Source: Dactylorhiza incarnata (lineage: Eukaryota; Streptophyta; Magnoliopsida; Asparagales; Orchidaceae). Taken from it: DNA of 64,000 nucleotides. The stretch covers positions 8,389,001 through 8,453,000 of the forward strand of contig JAWHQI010000028.1 of NCBI GenBank assembly GCA_033032865.1, written 5' to 3'. This document shows, one piece after another, positions 20,789 to 30,017 of this stretch. Under the pieces are notes generated by a model. That model made no database searches, was not told the DNA's origin, and worked only from the letters and a program-made list of their open reading frames with translations. Numbering within the stretch: position 1 is the stretch's first letter; every line of letters begins with the position of its first letter. Both the position numbers and the translations under genes were made by a program.

Positions 20789-20970
20789 TGTTGGGAAAAA
20801 CCCTGAGATTTAACTTAACAAATTATATGAAAAGTGATTTTATCCCAAAGTATTAAATTACCCATTTTATAGTGAGGTTAATCTGTTCAATCGATGTCTT
20901 TGGATATCACACTCAACCTTGGGTGTCATGACCAGATCATGAGATGAATATTTGGACAAAGTTAATATTT

Positions 20971-21390
20971 GCGTCGAATAGAATTCGACGCAATATCGAA
21001 TTCATATCGACGCTACTCTGATTAGAAGTCCAAGTGCTTCAACCCTTTTGTTGAAGTAACTCAAGTCAACGTTACGTCGAATAGATATCGACATAGAGGT
21101 CAGGAACTTATCGAAGTAACTTCAGAAGTTGACACTGCTTCTACTTCAAAACGACGCAGAAGGGGATATCTGTCGAAGCCATCTAAAGTTGACGCAACGT
21201 CGACATCATCTCGACGCAGATAATGAAAGTTAGAGCCATGCTGTTCAACTTGACGAGTGCGTCGATAAGATATCAACACAACGTCGACTAACATAGTTCA
21301 ATCAGAGCACAGATGAAATCAAAACTGCTCCTACAAGAACTCGAAGCTGCGTCGATAAGAGAGGAAGTGAATTCGACGCTACGTTGAATA
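20971..21390. repeat. COP3 5' LTR U3 array (GCGTCGAA / TTCGACGC)
   Basis: About nine units built on GCGTCGAATAGAATTCGACG-like inverted pairs, spaced 30-60 bp, running almost into the TATA box (6 bp gap). CpG occurs in each half-site. Confidence 0.88.
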
Positions 21391-21395
21391 TAGTC

Positions 21396-21403
21396 TATAA
21401 AAG
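21396..21403 (+). promoter_or_regulatory. TATA box of the COP3 5' LTR
   Basis: TATAAAAG; the 3' LTR has TGTAAAAG at the same place (39445-39452), a transition that should weaken it. Confidence 0.7.
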
Positions 21404-21724
21404 TTTAACTTTTTAGCTGTCATTCTGATGCCTCTCTCATGGACCACACTTTTCAAGACCGTTCTCCAACAACCTAATAATTGCCTGAAGTATAAGGAAG
21501 AATTAAAGAAGGAGACAAAGGATTTCTTGGAAGTATATTCCTCTTTGGTGGATGGGTCGAGAATTAATAATGGAATGAAAGAGAATGTCCATGGAAAAAT
21601 TCCTTTTCTGGTCTTACCAGAAAGGGAAGGAAATTGAAATTAAATACAATCTAAAAAAGGATAGAGAAGAAAGAGAAGGATACAACACTCATCACTATCA
21701 GCCGTCTTCTTCTGATTAGGGTTT

Positions 21725-21790
21725 CTCTTCTTCTTCTTCTTCTTCTTCTTCTTCTTCTTCTTCTTCTTCTTCTTCTTCTTCTTCTTCTTC
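21725..21790. repeat. (TTC)n microsatellite in the COP3 5' LTR
   Basis: About 22 TTC units. The matching place in the 3' LTR (about 39773-39788) has only three or four, so the tract expanded after insertion. Confidence 0.95.
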
Positions 21791-22539
21791 CTCTCTCAGG
21801 AACCCTAATAAAGAAAAGAATAGAAAGAGAATACAACTGTTCTTCATCTGATAGAACAGGAGATCTGAAAGCTTCTCTTCATCACCATCATATATCAGCC
21901 AGATCTCAATCAGCAGAAGTTCAAAGGATCTGACAAACAAAGCCTCTGCAGTTCATCGCCATCTAAAGTAGGGGTTAGTCAAGAGGAAATTCCGTGGAAC
22001 ATCTGATAGCATGTTCTTCAAACAGCCATCTCAAGAATTTTGAGAACAGAATTCCTTCAAACTTCTCCCTTCTTCTTCTCATTCTATTTTATGTAAAAGA
22101 GTTTTATTAATCCCTCTTCAAAGGATTCAGTGGTTCAAGATCTCCTTATCGAAAGATCTGGTGGTTCAAGATCTCCTTATCAAAAGATCTGGTAGTTCAT
22201 GATCTCCTTATCAAAAGATTAGTGGTTCTAAGAGTCTTCTTATCAAAAGACTCTGACACTGCTGGTGCATTCCTACCATGTGGTAGAAGAGAGGAGTACC
22301 CACATTTTGAGGAACCTCTATAAAATTCTTTGTGTTTCTGTTGTGATTTTCTGTGCTGTCCCAATCTTCTATTCCGCATTTTATTTCCTGCATTTTACTT
22401 ATTTTGCCTGTGTTGTTAAGTATAACTCCTTAGTTTAATTAATTGTAAACACAGTTAAGATAGAAATATTTTAAATCTCTATTCACCCCCCCCCCCCCCC
22501 CTCTAGAGAATTCTCAGAGGCATATTGTGCACTTTCAAT

Positions 22540-22551
22540 TGGTATCAGAGG
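22540..22551 (+). other. COP3 primer binding site
   Basis: TGGTATCAGAGG, initiator methionine tRNA type, two bases after the LTR. Confidence 0.92.
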
Positions 22552-22638
22552 GAGGCTGATCAATAAAAGGCTAACACCTTGATCAGAAAGACCTCCTACT
22601 TTTATTTTCTTTTATACAAATATATTACATAAAGAAAA

Positions 22639-22868
22639 ATGAGTTCTAAGGATTATGCTTAACAAGACCTCCAGTGTGTAATCTGAACAAGTTTACACTC
22701 TGGAAGGCTAGAATAAAATTATATATGAATTCTATTGATGAGGAGATTTTCAATGTCATCCTCACAGGTCCCCCGGTTCCAATCAGGAAAGACAGCAGTT
22801 GAAAGGTTATACAAAATTCAGTTCCCAGAGCAGAGTGGACTGATGATGAGAAGAAGGTCAAGGCATGT
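22639..22868 (+). pseudogene. COP3 gag, N-terminal fragment before the GYP3 insertion
   Basis: ATG at 22639 is followed by a TAA after seven codons. One frame over, the SIRE-type gag start is readable: NLNKFTLWKARIKLYMNSID, EEIFNVILTGPPVP, then a TGA, then AEWTDDEKKVKA. The frame is cut at 22868 by GYP3 and resumes at 30018-30023 on the far side. This N-terminal domain of plant copia gag builds the particle. Confidence 0.82.
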
Positions 22869-24106
22869 TGATGTAGTGAAGGACGGGACACGCGTTCGAT
22901 TACGCTAACGGAAAACCATCATCACAGAAATTAAAAACAACATAGGAGGGCTCCGACCAAAAGCGAACGAATAGGGGTCGGTTGGCTCCAAAATCCGATT
23001 GATAAAATTAAGCCGGACTCGATACAACGTCCTTAGGACCTACCTCTCCAACAAGCACACAACTCACCTAAAGTCGGACTCAAGACAACGTCCTTAAGAC
23101 CTACCTCTCCAACAAGCACACAACTCACCGCACCTACACAAGCATCTATTCTTTCAACTTGAGCCGTTTCAAGCGCAGCAATTAATTTTTTTCGGAGAGG
23201 AGGCAAACGATTTGTAGTAGTCGAAATTTTAGTTGGGATTAATTCCCTTGTTAACACTAAATGTGCCAAATCTTGGAGAACAAGTCAAGGCTAGGACGAG
23301 TTTGCTCCCGCAACGGATCTTCCCAATCCGGGTCACAAGAGATTCATTAACAACGAATCGAAATTAGAACTTGCAAGCGATGAGTTTTAAAAATCATGGA
23401 AAGGACAGTTCGAATAAACTTCCACAAATCTCACAGAAAGAAGTCACAATATGAAGTAGAGATTACCCAACCAAAGAAGATGAACACACACAAGATAAGG
23501 TGGAGATTCACTCTCTCCACGGATCCACCAGCGTCACACCGAATGGGGTTGCAACCTTCTTCCTTGGAGTCGCACCGAAGGAAGCCACGCCGGAGTTGCA
23601 CCGAACGGGATGGAGATCGCAAGGGAGGCTTCACACCAAGGGGGCGGCGGCTGGAGGAGTTCCTCCTTGTGGCCGAAATTTCCAATGAGGGAAATAGGGG
23701 TTTGTTTTTCTTCTTCAATCATCCTAATCTCATCATAAAGGCCTCCTGGTATAGGAGTTACAACAAAATCTTAACCATCCATGATGGAGATGTAATCTCA
23801 TCCATCCGTATGGTTAAATACACACAATAATAAAATAAAATGTCCCAAAATAAAAAAGACAAACTTTTATGAATATAAAATTATCATCAAACATGAAATA
23901 ATTTTATATTCATAAAGGTAAAATAAAAGTGCATAAATAAAAGTGCATAAATAAAACTTTAATTTTTCACGGCGGCTTTGGCACGCCGCGGGCGGAGATT
24001 GTAACGCGGTCTTCCTTCAGCAGCATCATGGCACCTCAGATCTTTGTGTCGCAGCGCCTCGGCAACCGGGTCATCATCAAGGAGTGTCGGAGGGGCCGCG
24101 CCATCA
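22869..24106 (-). repeat. GYP3 3' LTR
   Basis: 1238 bp, closely similar to the 5' LTR at 28778-30017. Two tandem copies of about 59 bp (aacgtccttaggacctacctctcc type) at about 23012-23130, a 19-bp-arm inverted repeat at 23866-23916, and on the minus strand the last 49 codons of pol at 23959-24106. The polypurine tract (minus-strand GAGTGGGGGAGGAT) abuts at 24107-24120. Confidence 0.93.
23866..23916. repeat. Perfect 19-bp inverted repeat in the GYP3 3' LTR
   Basis: Arms TTTATGAATATAAAATTAT (23866-23884) and its exact complement (23898-23916) around a 13-nt loop. The same structure is intact in the other LTR at 29777-29827. Confidence 0.92.
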
Positions 24107-24606
24107 ATCCTCCCCCACTCAAAATCACGTATCTCCGATGCGTGGTCCGAGAGATAGCGGCGGAGAAGCTCGACGTCCAAACATTGAAGCTCTGTCACGA
24201 GTACCCATGAGTCATCTGAGGGAGGGCGGTCACGCCAACGGATGAGGAAGCGGTAGGTAGCACCATCAGGAGTAGCAAGTGGCTCAGCAGCGAGAATCAC
24301 ATCTGGAGTGAGAAATGTCTTGGGGAACCTGGGAAACATGTCAGCAGTAGGAATAAAGGAAGACAACGTACCATCCGAACTACCACTCCCCAACCCATTA
24401 GAATTTTTAGTGGAGGGAGAAGACGACAAAGAATCCAACTCATGCGGAGGAGAAACAAACGGCGTCAAATCTGAGACATTAAAAATAGGGGATATACCCC
24501 AATCAGCCGGCAAATCTAACACGAAAGCGTTGTCACCTAGCTTCTTTATAATCCGAAAAGGGCCGGCACGCTTTGGTGCTAACTTTTTAACGGTGCCAGT
24601 TGGCAT
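23959..24606 (-). CDS. GYP3 integrase C-terminus with chromodomain, ending inside the 3' LTR
   Basis: Continues the fusion frame after one TGA at 24607. Blocks: [20 protein letters not shown] (GPF/Y-type module), [13 protein letters not shown], a Ser/Pro-rich linker, the chromodomain-like [26 protein letters not shown], then a basic end. The polypurine tract is part of the coding (EWGRIDG), and the last 49 codons and TAA lie in the LTR. Chromodomain or integrase tails overlapping the LTR are known from CRM-type chromoviruses; clade assignment here is uncertain. The frame is open for 215 residues. Confidence 0.82.
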   Translation of the reverse strand: MPTGTVKKLAPKRAGPFRIIKKLGDNAFVLDLPADWGISPIFNVSDLTPFVSPPHELDSLSSSPSTKNSNGLGSGSSDGTLSSFIPTADMFPRFPKTFLTPDVILAAEPLATPDGATYRFLIRWRDRPPSDDSWVLVTELQCLDVELLRRYLSDHASEIRDFEWGRIDGAAPPTLLDDDPVAEALRHKDLRCHDAAEGRPRYNLRPRRAKAAVKN

Positions 24607-25251
24607 TCATTCGGGAACTAACCGTACTAAAACCAGATCGCCGACTTGAAAGTGTGACACCCTCCTATGTAAATTAGCGTGCGTTCGATTAGACTCGTAT
24701 TGTTCGGTCAAGGTAGCTCGTATACGTGCATGTAAGTCATTAATATGTTGGGCAAAGGATTGTGCGAACTGACTTGTCTTGTACGTTGGGGGCAACGGAA
24801 CCAAGTCAAGTGGCACATGGGCCTTGTACCCGTGAACAATCTCGTTTGGAGACAGACCGGTGGACCGATTTTTGGAGTTATTATAGGCCAGCTGTGCGTG
24901 AGGAAGAAGAAGATCCCACGTGCCATTATGATTGCTCACTAGACATCTAAGAAGGTCTCCTAGGCTTCTATTGACTACCTCCGTCTGCCCATCAGTTTGC
25001 GGGTGATAAGCCGCGGAGAATAGTAATTTGGTTCCCAGAAGAATCCACAACGTTTTCCAAAAGTAGCTAGTGAACTTTACGTCCCTATCCGAGACAATAG
25101 TCTTCGGGACTCCGCGGTGACTAATGACGTCCTTAAACTCTTCCAACAATACTCGTAGCTCTCGGGGTAAATCATCCATTATGCCACTATCAGTCTTTGC
25201 ACTCATGAGAACGAGAGCGTACATCATACCCTCAAGGAAGGAGTCCTTCAA
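24607..25251 (-). pseudogene. GYP3 protease-RT linker fused to mid-integrase (internal deletion)
   Basis: Residues 1-42 are the region after protease and the first RT block (LPRELRVLLEEFKD). Without interruption the frame then continues as the integrase core (GVPKTIVSDRDVKFTSYFW, second Asp; HPQTDGQTEVVNRS, Glu). The junction is near 25125. About 2 kb that should encode RT, RNase H, the integrase zinc region and first catalytic Asp is missing. The deletion keeps the frame, so an aberrant 215-residue protein could be made; it would lack every polymerase activity. A TGA then separates it from the C-terminal module. Confidence 0.9.
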
Positions 25252-25254
25252 AAA

Positions 25255-25974
25255 TTATTTCCTTCCAACTAAAATCAACGCTTTCCTTTCTACCGGGACA
25301 GAGGTATCCTTAGCCAACACTATCGGCTCTTTCGGCACAGTCGGTCTCAAGGTGACGGTCTTGCCGTTGAATTTGAACTCATATGTGTTGGCGCGACCAT
25401 AATTCGTCACATCACGGTCATAGAGCCAGGGGCGGCCTAACAACACATGACAAACGTCCATCGGCAGGATGTCGCACAAAACCTCATCCGTGTAGGATTT
25501 GAATGACAGGGGAACTAAGCAGCGCTGGGTAACCTTAATAGTAACCTTACTGATCCAAGCAACCTGATAGGGGGTCGGATGCGGTTAAGCAGTCAAGGAC
25601 ATACGCTTAACGACGTTCTCAGAAACAGCGTTCACGCAGCTACCGCCATCAATAACTAGTTTGCAAAGTTTCTCGCCACTCTTAAAGATCAGGGAAAATA
25701 TTCACGTCCTCTTCCAGTCGTCCACGGGACGAGGAGTGGTCAAGATGCAACGCATCACCATACGGTGGTGATCATCCTCTAAATCGCTTGGAACCCCTTC
25801 CGGGTCACTTTCCTCAGCAGCCTCGTACACATAATCAGCAGGGTCAGTAGACGATTCTAGTAAGGCTATGGCTTTTGTCTTCGTTGGGCATTCAAAGGCG
25901 TAATGACCCTGAACGCCGCAAGAATAACATGTGGTGTTAGACTTGCTAACCTTCCCAATAGGGATACACTCACT
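25255..25974 (-). pseudogene. GYP3 gag zinc knuckle and aspartic protease
   Basis: On the minus strand from the edge of SOLO-D1: zinc knuckle CYSCGVQGHYAFEC (about 25880-25925), an acidic linker, then a protease with LVIDGGSCVNAVSENVV, the D-G-G-S-C form usual in chromoviruses, and VCHVLLGRPWLYDRDV (second protease block). The reading is broken by a TGA near 25698, a TAA near 25587 and a TAA at 25255. The protease would mature the polyprotein. Confidence 0.83.
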
Positions 25975-27384
25975 TGATGAGTCCCATTTATATACACTTT
26001 TATGGACTCATCTGGACTAGTTTTCACGCACTTGCACTTCACTTTTTGTGTATTAATGCTTATATTTCATTTAGTCACAATTCTCACATGAAGTGCACTT
26101 CTAGGCCCGATGTGGTGCATTTTCTTGATTATCACTCTTAATGTCTTTCATGCTGTGTTATGTGCCACTTTCAGTGGTTTTGATTTGTGTTTATGCTGGA
26201 ACAAGGGTCGTGCAGGTGTTCACGGTACAAATCTGTACAGGAACACTGCGCATGATCACTGGTTATACCGCGCATGACCACTGATCGTGCGCCGCCGATC
26301 GTGCGCGTTCATTTGCTTCCCAATGTTGCATTATGAATTTGGTCGTGCGTTTTTACGCACGGTCGTGCGATCTTTATATTTTATAAAGTTTTTGTCGCAG
26401 GTTCCGCTGGGACAGTGCGCACGAGCGCCAAACTTCTAGTGTGCACGACCACTGGTCGTGTGCACTATTTTGCCAGCGCCTCTTTAATGCCTTGTTCCAC
26501 GATTTTAGGGTATTCATTCCGCCCCGTAGCCGCCCATCCACGGATTTTGGGAGCTTCTCTCCCCCCATTCGCCTCCCTTCGTCCATCCATCCTCCGTTCA
26601 AGATCCGGGCATCGATTCATCATCCAAATGCTCCGCTGCCTCCACTCCGGCGAGTTCTCAACCACGCAACACTATTTGTGTGAAAAGAAGAAGAAGATGC
26701 AGGGATTCGGTGCCAGCTCAGAGGTTCAAGTGAAGAAGACGGGACGTTAGCGGAGGATTGACAACCCTTCGAGTATCCTGGACGTTAGCCGAAGCCGAGC
26801 CCGGTTCCGGATTGACAACCCGGAATTCCGGCTGTGAACGACGGCGAGTCTTCATCCTTTGGTGACGAAACCTCTATCTCTCATTTTCATATTATTATTT
26901 GTTGTGTAATTTCTGAGATTTTGATGTATTGAACAATTAGTTGTGATAATATAATCATGTCTCGTTATATTATTGGTTGATGATCTCGTTGTGACAATCG
27001 TTTCGTTTCATTCACATTCACAATCCACGCTATAGCAAAAGTGCTATTAGCATTTGCGAAGAGGTGCTCTCGACCCTCAACACTTCCGCCCTTGCGATCG
27101 CCCATCCGCGTGCCTTCTCGTCCATGCGCTTTCCTAAGCACGGCATCGCGGCCGTTGCATCCATCCCGCCTTGCGAAGCAGAGTTTTGACCCGCATCTCA
27201 TTTCTGTGTAGTAATTTAGGAAACCAAAATCAAAGCCCCTATTTTTCCTTTAATTTACTCTTGTAATTATTTTCTCAATCCGAAGAGTCAAACTAACCAC
27301 GCGCATTCCTTGAGAGACGATATTTGGGGACGTACTCCTAACTTTATTACTTGTGCGACTGGTGCACTTGCCGAGCACGCATCA
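25975..27384 (+). mobile_element. SOLO-D1: solo LTR inside GYP3 gag
   Basis: 1410 bp, TGATG...CATCA, flanked by a perfect 5-bp duplication TCACT (25970-25974 and 27385-27389). No primer site, coding or second LTR lies inside. It is related to SOLO-D2 along its length (TGATGAGTCC start, GGACTCATCTGG, CGCACGACCACTGGTCGTGCG array, GCGAAGAGGTGCT segment). It formed by recombination between the two LTRs of a full element. Superfamily unknown. Confidence 0.92.
26247..26460. repeat. SOLO-D1 inverted-repeat array (CGCACGACC / GGTCGTGCG)
   Basis: Degenerate units of CGCACGACC-ACT-GGTCGTGCG type over about 210 bp, more worn than in SOLO-D2. The place matching the SOLO-D2 TATA box reads CTTTAATG here. 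Confidence 0.78.
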
Positions 27385-28283
27385 TCACTCGCGGGGTTCT
27401 TAGTGTTTCTAGCGGTGATCATAACAGACTTTGACTCGGTGGACCTATACTTTCCCTTATCAAGATATGTGGAAGAAGAAGCCCCAGTGGTGGAATTATT
27501 CTTCGCATGAGAGTATCGGGAGTGAGCCTTAGAGGCTAGGTGTTTTTCAATGTCCAGGGCGGCATTGAAGGTCGTGTTTAAGTCCGTATGCCCATAGCGC
27601 AGGAGCTTCCTTTGGATATCAGGATGAAGTCTCTTACGGAAACTAGATAACGTGACTTCCGGAATCTCCCTAAGGTCGCAACGCACCATGCGGTCCTTTA
27701 GTTCTCACATATATTCGGCTACCGAATTTGAGCCCTGCCGCAGGGTGGCAAGCTCATCGAACATTTGAGTTCGGTGGTACGCAGGGACGTACTGATCGGT
27801 GAGCAAATTCTTCATCACCTCCCAGCCTATAAGGGGAACTCCGCGACCGGATCCTAATCTCCGTTCCTCGTTTAGCCAAAATTTCTTTGCGTGACCCACT
27901 AATTTCATTCTAGCGACTTGGACCTTTTGATGGTCCGTGAGGTTGTGCCACTCGTAATAACACTCCGTGTCTACTACCCAATTAAGGAAGATCTGGGCGT
28001 CTCCCAATCAGTCATAAGTGGGTGCATTTATCTTAATGGCTCTAGTGATGTCGAAACCACGCTCGGGACGGTGTTCTCGAGGGGGCACTCTGGGATGGTC
28101 CCCATCAGAATCTGAATCAGTGACCGGTTGGTGACGGTTGGGCTCCTCAACATCACCGGGTGGTGGTGGAGGTCCTCCTTGATTCCGTAAAATTTGTGCT
28201 AACATTGTCCTAAGCTCAGTCATTTCGGTACGTAGACTTGATATGACCTCGGTGTTGGGATCATCATGCTGATTCGCAGCCAT
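27385..28283 (-). pseudogene. GYP3 gag, N-terminal and capsid part
   Basis: ATG at 28283. MAANQHDDPNTEVISSLRTE opens a coiled-coil-prone start, then a Pro/Asp-rich linker, and the Retrotrans_gag capsid region (AQIFLNWVVDTECYYEWHN, HAKKFWLNEERRLG, PAYHRTQMFDELATLRQG, SVAEYM, EIPEVTLSSFRKRLHPDIQ). Two in-frame TGA stops (28008, 27705) fit CGA-to-TGA decay. The frame continues past SOLO-D1 into the zinc knuckle once the insertion and one duplicated TCACT are left out. It would form the particle in trans or cis if intact. Confidence 0.85.
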
Positions 28284-28777
28284 CCTAGACGTAGACGGTG
28301 TGTTATACTCCGTTCATAGCCTAGTGCACATACAGGGTTGGACAAAATTATGAAGTGAATTTTGTAGTGCAGATTATAGGAGATATTGGGTAGGAAAATA
28401 TATTCGGGATGTGTCTAACAGTGAGAATTTCCAGAATTTGTTTTTTTTTTTAATTTCGACAAAAATTGAAAGTTTTGGCCCGCTATTCGCAGACCAACTG
28501 GAGACGTTTCCAATTTTCAGGCCGACCTAACGAGGACGAATCGAAAAATTTTCTGTTTTAATGTTGCTGGAAATACGTGCAAGAAGCTACAAAATTTTTT
28601 TTCAGATTTTTTGACAAGTTTTAAATTCTGAGATTTTACTAAATGCAGACCAATCCGAAAATTTTCAGATTTTGACCGTTCTAACGAACGTACCGACTAG
28701 AGGACGGATAGCCTACAGATCTGAGAGTAAGGATGGTGTCGAGATAGCACTCAACACGACCGGCTTTGATACCAAAT
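28284..28777 (-). other. GYP3 5' leader with primer binding site
   Basis: Untranslated leader of about 490 bp. The primer site TGGTATCAAAGCC (minus strand, plus coordinates 28762-28774) is one base off the initiator methionine tRNA complement and lies 3 bp from the LTR. An A run and AT-rich stretch follow near 28430. No coding seen. Confidence 0.8.
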
Positions 28778-30017
28778 TGATGTAGTGAAGGATGGGACAC
28801 GCGTTCGTTTACGCTAACGGAAAACCATCATCACATAAATTAAAAACAACATAGGAGGGCTCCGACCAATAGCGAACAAAAAGGGGTCGGTTGGCTCCAA
28901 AATCTGATTTATAAAATTAAGCCGGACTCGATACAACGTCCTTAGGACCTACCTCTCCAACAAGCACACAACTCACCGAAAGTCGGACTCGATACAACGT
29001 CCTTAAGACCTACCTCTCCAACAAGCACACAACTCACCGCACCTACACAAGCATCTATTATTTCAACTTGAACCATTTCAAACGCAGCAATTAATTTATT
29101 TCGGAGCGGCGGCAAACGATTAGTAGCGGTGGAAACTTTTGTTGAGATTAATTCCCTTGTTAACACTAATTGTGCCAAATCTTGGAGAATAAGTCAAGGC
29201 TAGACCGAGTTTGCTCCCGCAATGGATCTTCCCAATCCGGGTCACAAGAGATTCAATAACAACGAATCGAAATCAGAACTTGCAAGCGATGCGTTTTAAA
29301 AATCATGGAAAGGACGGTTCGAATAAACCTCCACAAATTTCACAGAAAGAAGTCACAATATGAAGTAGAGATTACCCAACCAAAGAAGATGAACACACAC
29401 AAGATAAGGTGCGAGATTCACTCTCTCCACAGATCCACCGGCGTCACACCGAATGGGTTTGCAACCTTCTTCCTTGGCGTCGCACCGAAGGAAGCCACGC
29501 CGGAGTCGCACCGAACGGGATGGAGATCGAAAGGGAGGCTTCACACCAAGGGGGCGGCGGCTGGAGGAGTGCCTCCTTGTGGCCGAAATTTCCAATGAGG
29601 GAAATAGGGTTTTGTTTTTCTTCTTCAATCATCCTAATCTCATCAAAAAGGCCTCCTTATATAGGAGTTACAACAAAACCTTAACCATCCATGATGGTGA
29701 TGTAATCTCATCCATCCATATGGTTAAATACACACCATAATAAAATAAAATGTCCCAAAATAAAAAAAGACAAACTTTTATGAATATAAAATTATCATCA
29801 AACATGAAATAATTTTATATTCATAAAGATAAAATATAAGTGCATAAATAAAAGTGCATAAATAAAACTTTAATTTTTTACGGCGGCTTTGGCACGCCAC
29901 GGGCGGAGATTGTAACGCGGACTTCCTTCAGCATCATCATGGCACCTCAGATCTTTGTGTCGCAGCGCCTCGGCAACCGGGTCATCATCAAGGAGTGTCG
30001 GAGGGGCCGCGCCATCA
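28778..30017 (-). repeat. GYP3 5' LTR
   Basis: 1240 bp, TGATG...CATCA. TATA box TATATAAG on the minus strand (29656-29663), 19-bp-arm inverted repeat upstream of it (29777-29827), short AAGTGCATAAAT direct repeats near 29838-29870, and the two 59-bp tandem copies in U5 (about 28921-29039). It differs from the 3' LTR by scattered substitutions and small indels only, so GYP3 is a fairly recent insertion. Confidence 0.93.

Larger units (their letters stand above)
20789..22537 (+). repeat. COP3 5' LTR
   Basis: 1749 bp, TGTTGGG...ACTTTCA. Array of TCGAC/GTCGA inverted repeats at 20971-21390, TATA box TATAAAAG (21396-21403), a (TTC)n tract at 21725-21790, direct repeats of about 30 bp around 22120-22250 (GGTTCAAGATCTCCTTATC type) and the U5 motif CTATTCACCCC with a C run near 22485-22500. 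The 3' LTR matches except for the missing (TTC) expansion and scattered changes. Confidence 0.95.
22869..30017 (-). mobile_element. GYP3: chromovirus-like gypsy element with RT and RNase H deleted, nested in COP3 gag
   Basis: LTRs 22869-24106 and 28778-30017 in direct orientation, ends TGATG...CATCA, flanked by a perfect 5-bp duplication CATGT (22864-22868 and 30018-30022). On the minus strand: primer site, gag, protease, the first few codons of RT, then directly mid-integrase to the chromodomain. SOLO-D1 interrupts gag. Without it the element is about 5.7 kb and gag to integrase forms a single reading frame broken only by stops. It cannot make its own polymerase. Confidence 0.93.

Noticed and set aside
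21651..21940. Open frames encoding poly-Arg and poly-Glu on the minus strand
   Set aside because: They are translations of the (TTC)n microsatellite in the COP3 5' LTR.
23396..23830. 144-codon frame, and its twin at 29305-29740
   Set aside because: Lies within both GYP3 LTRs, differs by frameshifts between them and has no domain.
26415..26750. 111-codon frame in SOLO-D1
   Set aside because: Spans the palindrome array and TATA region of a solo LTR; no match in SOLO-D2.
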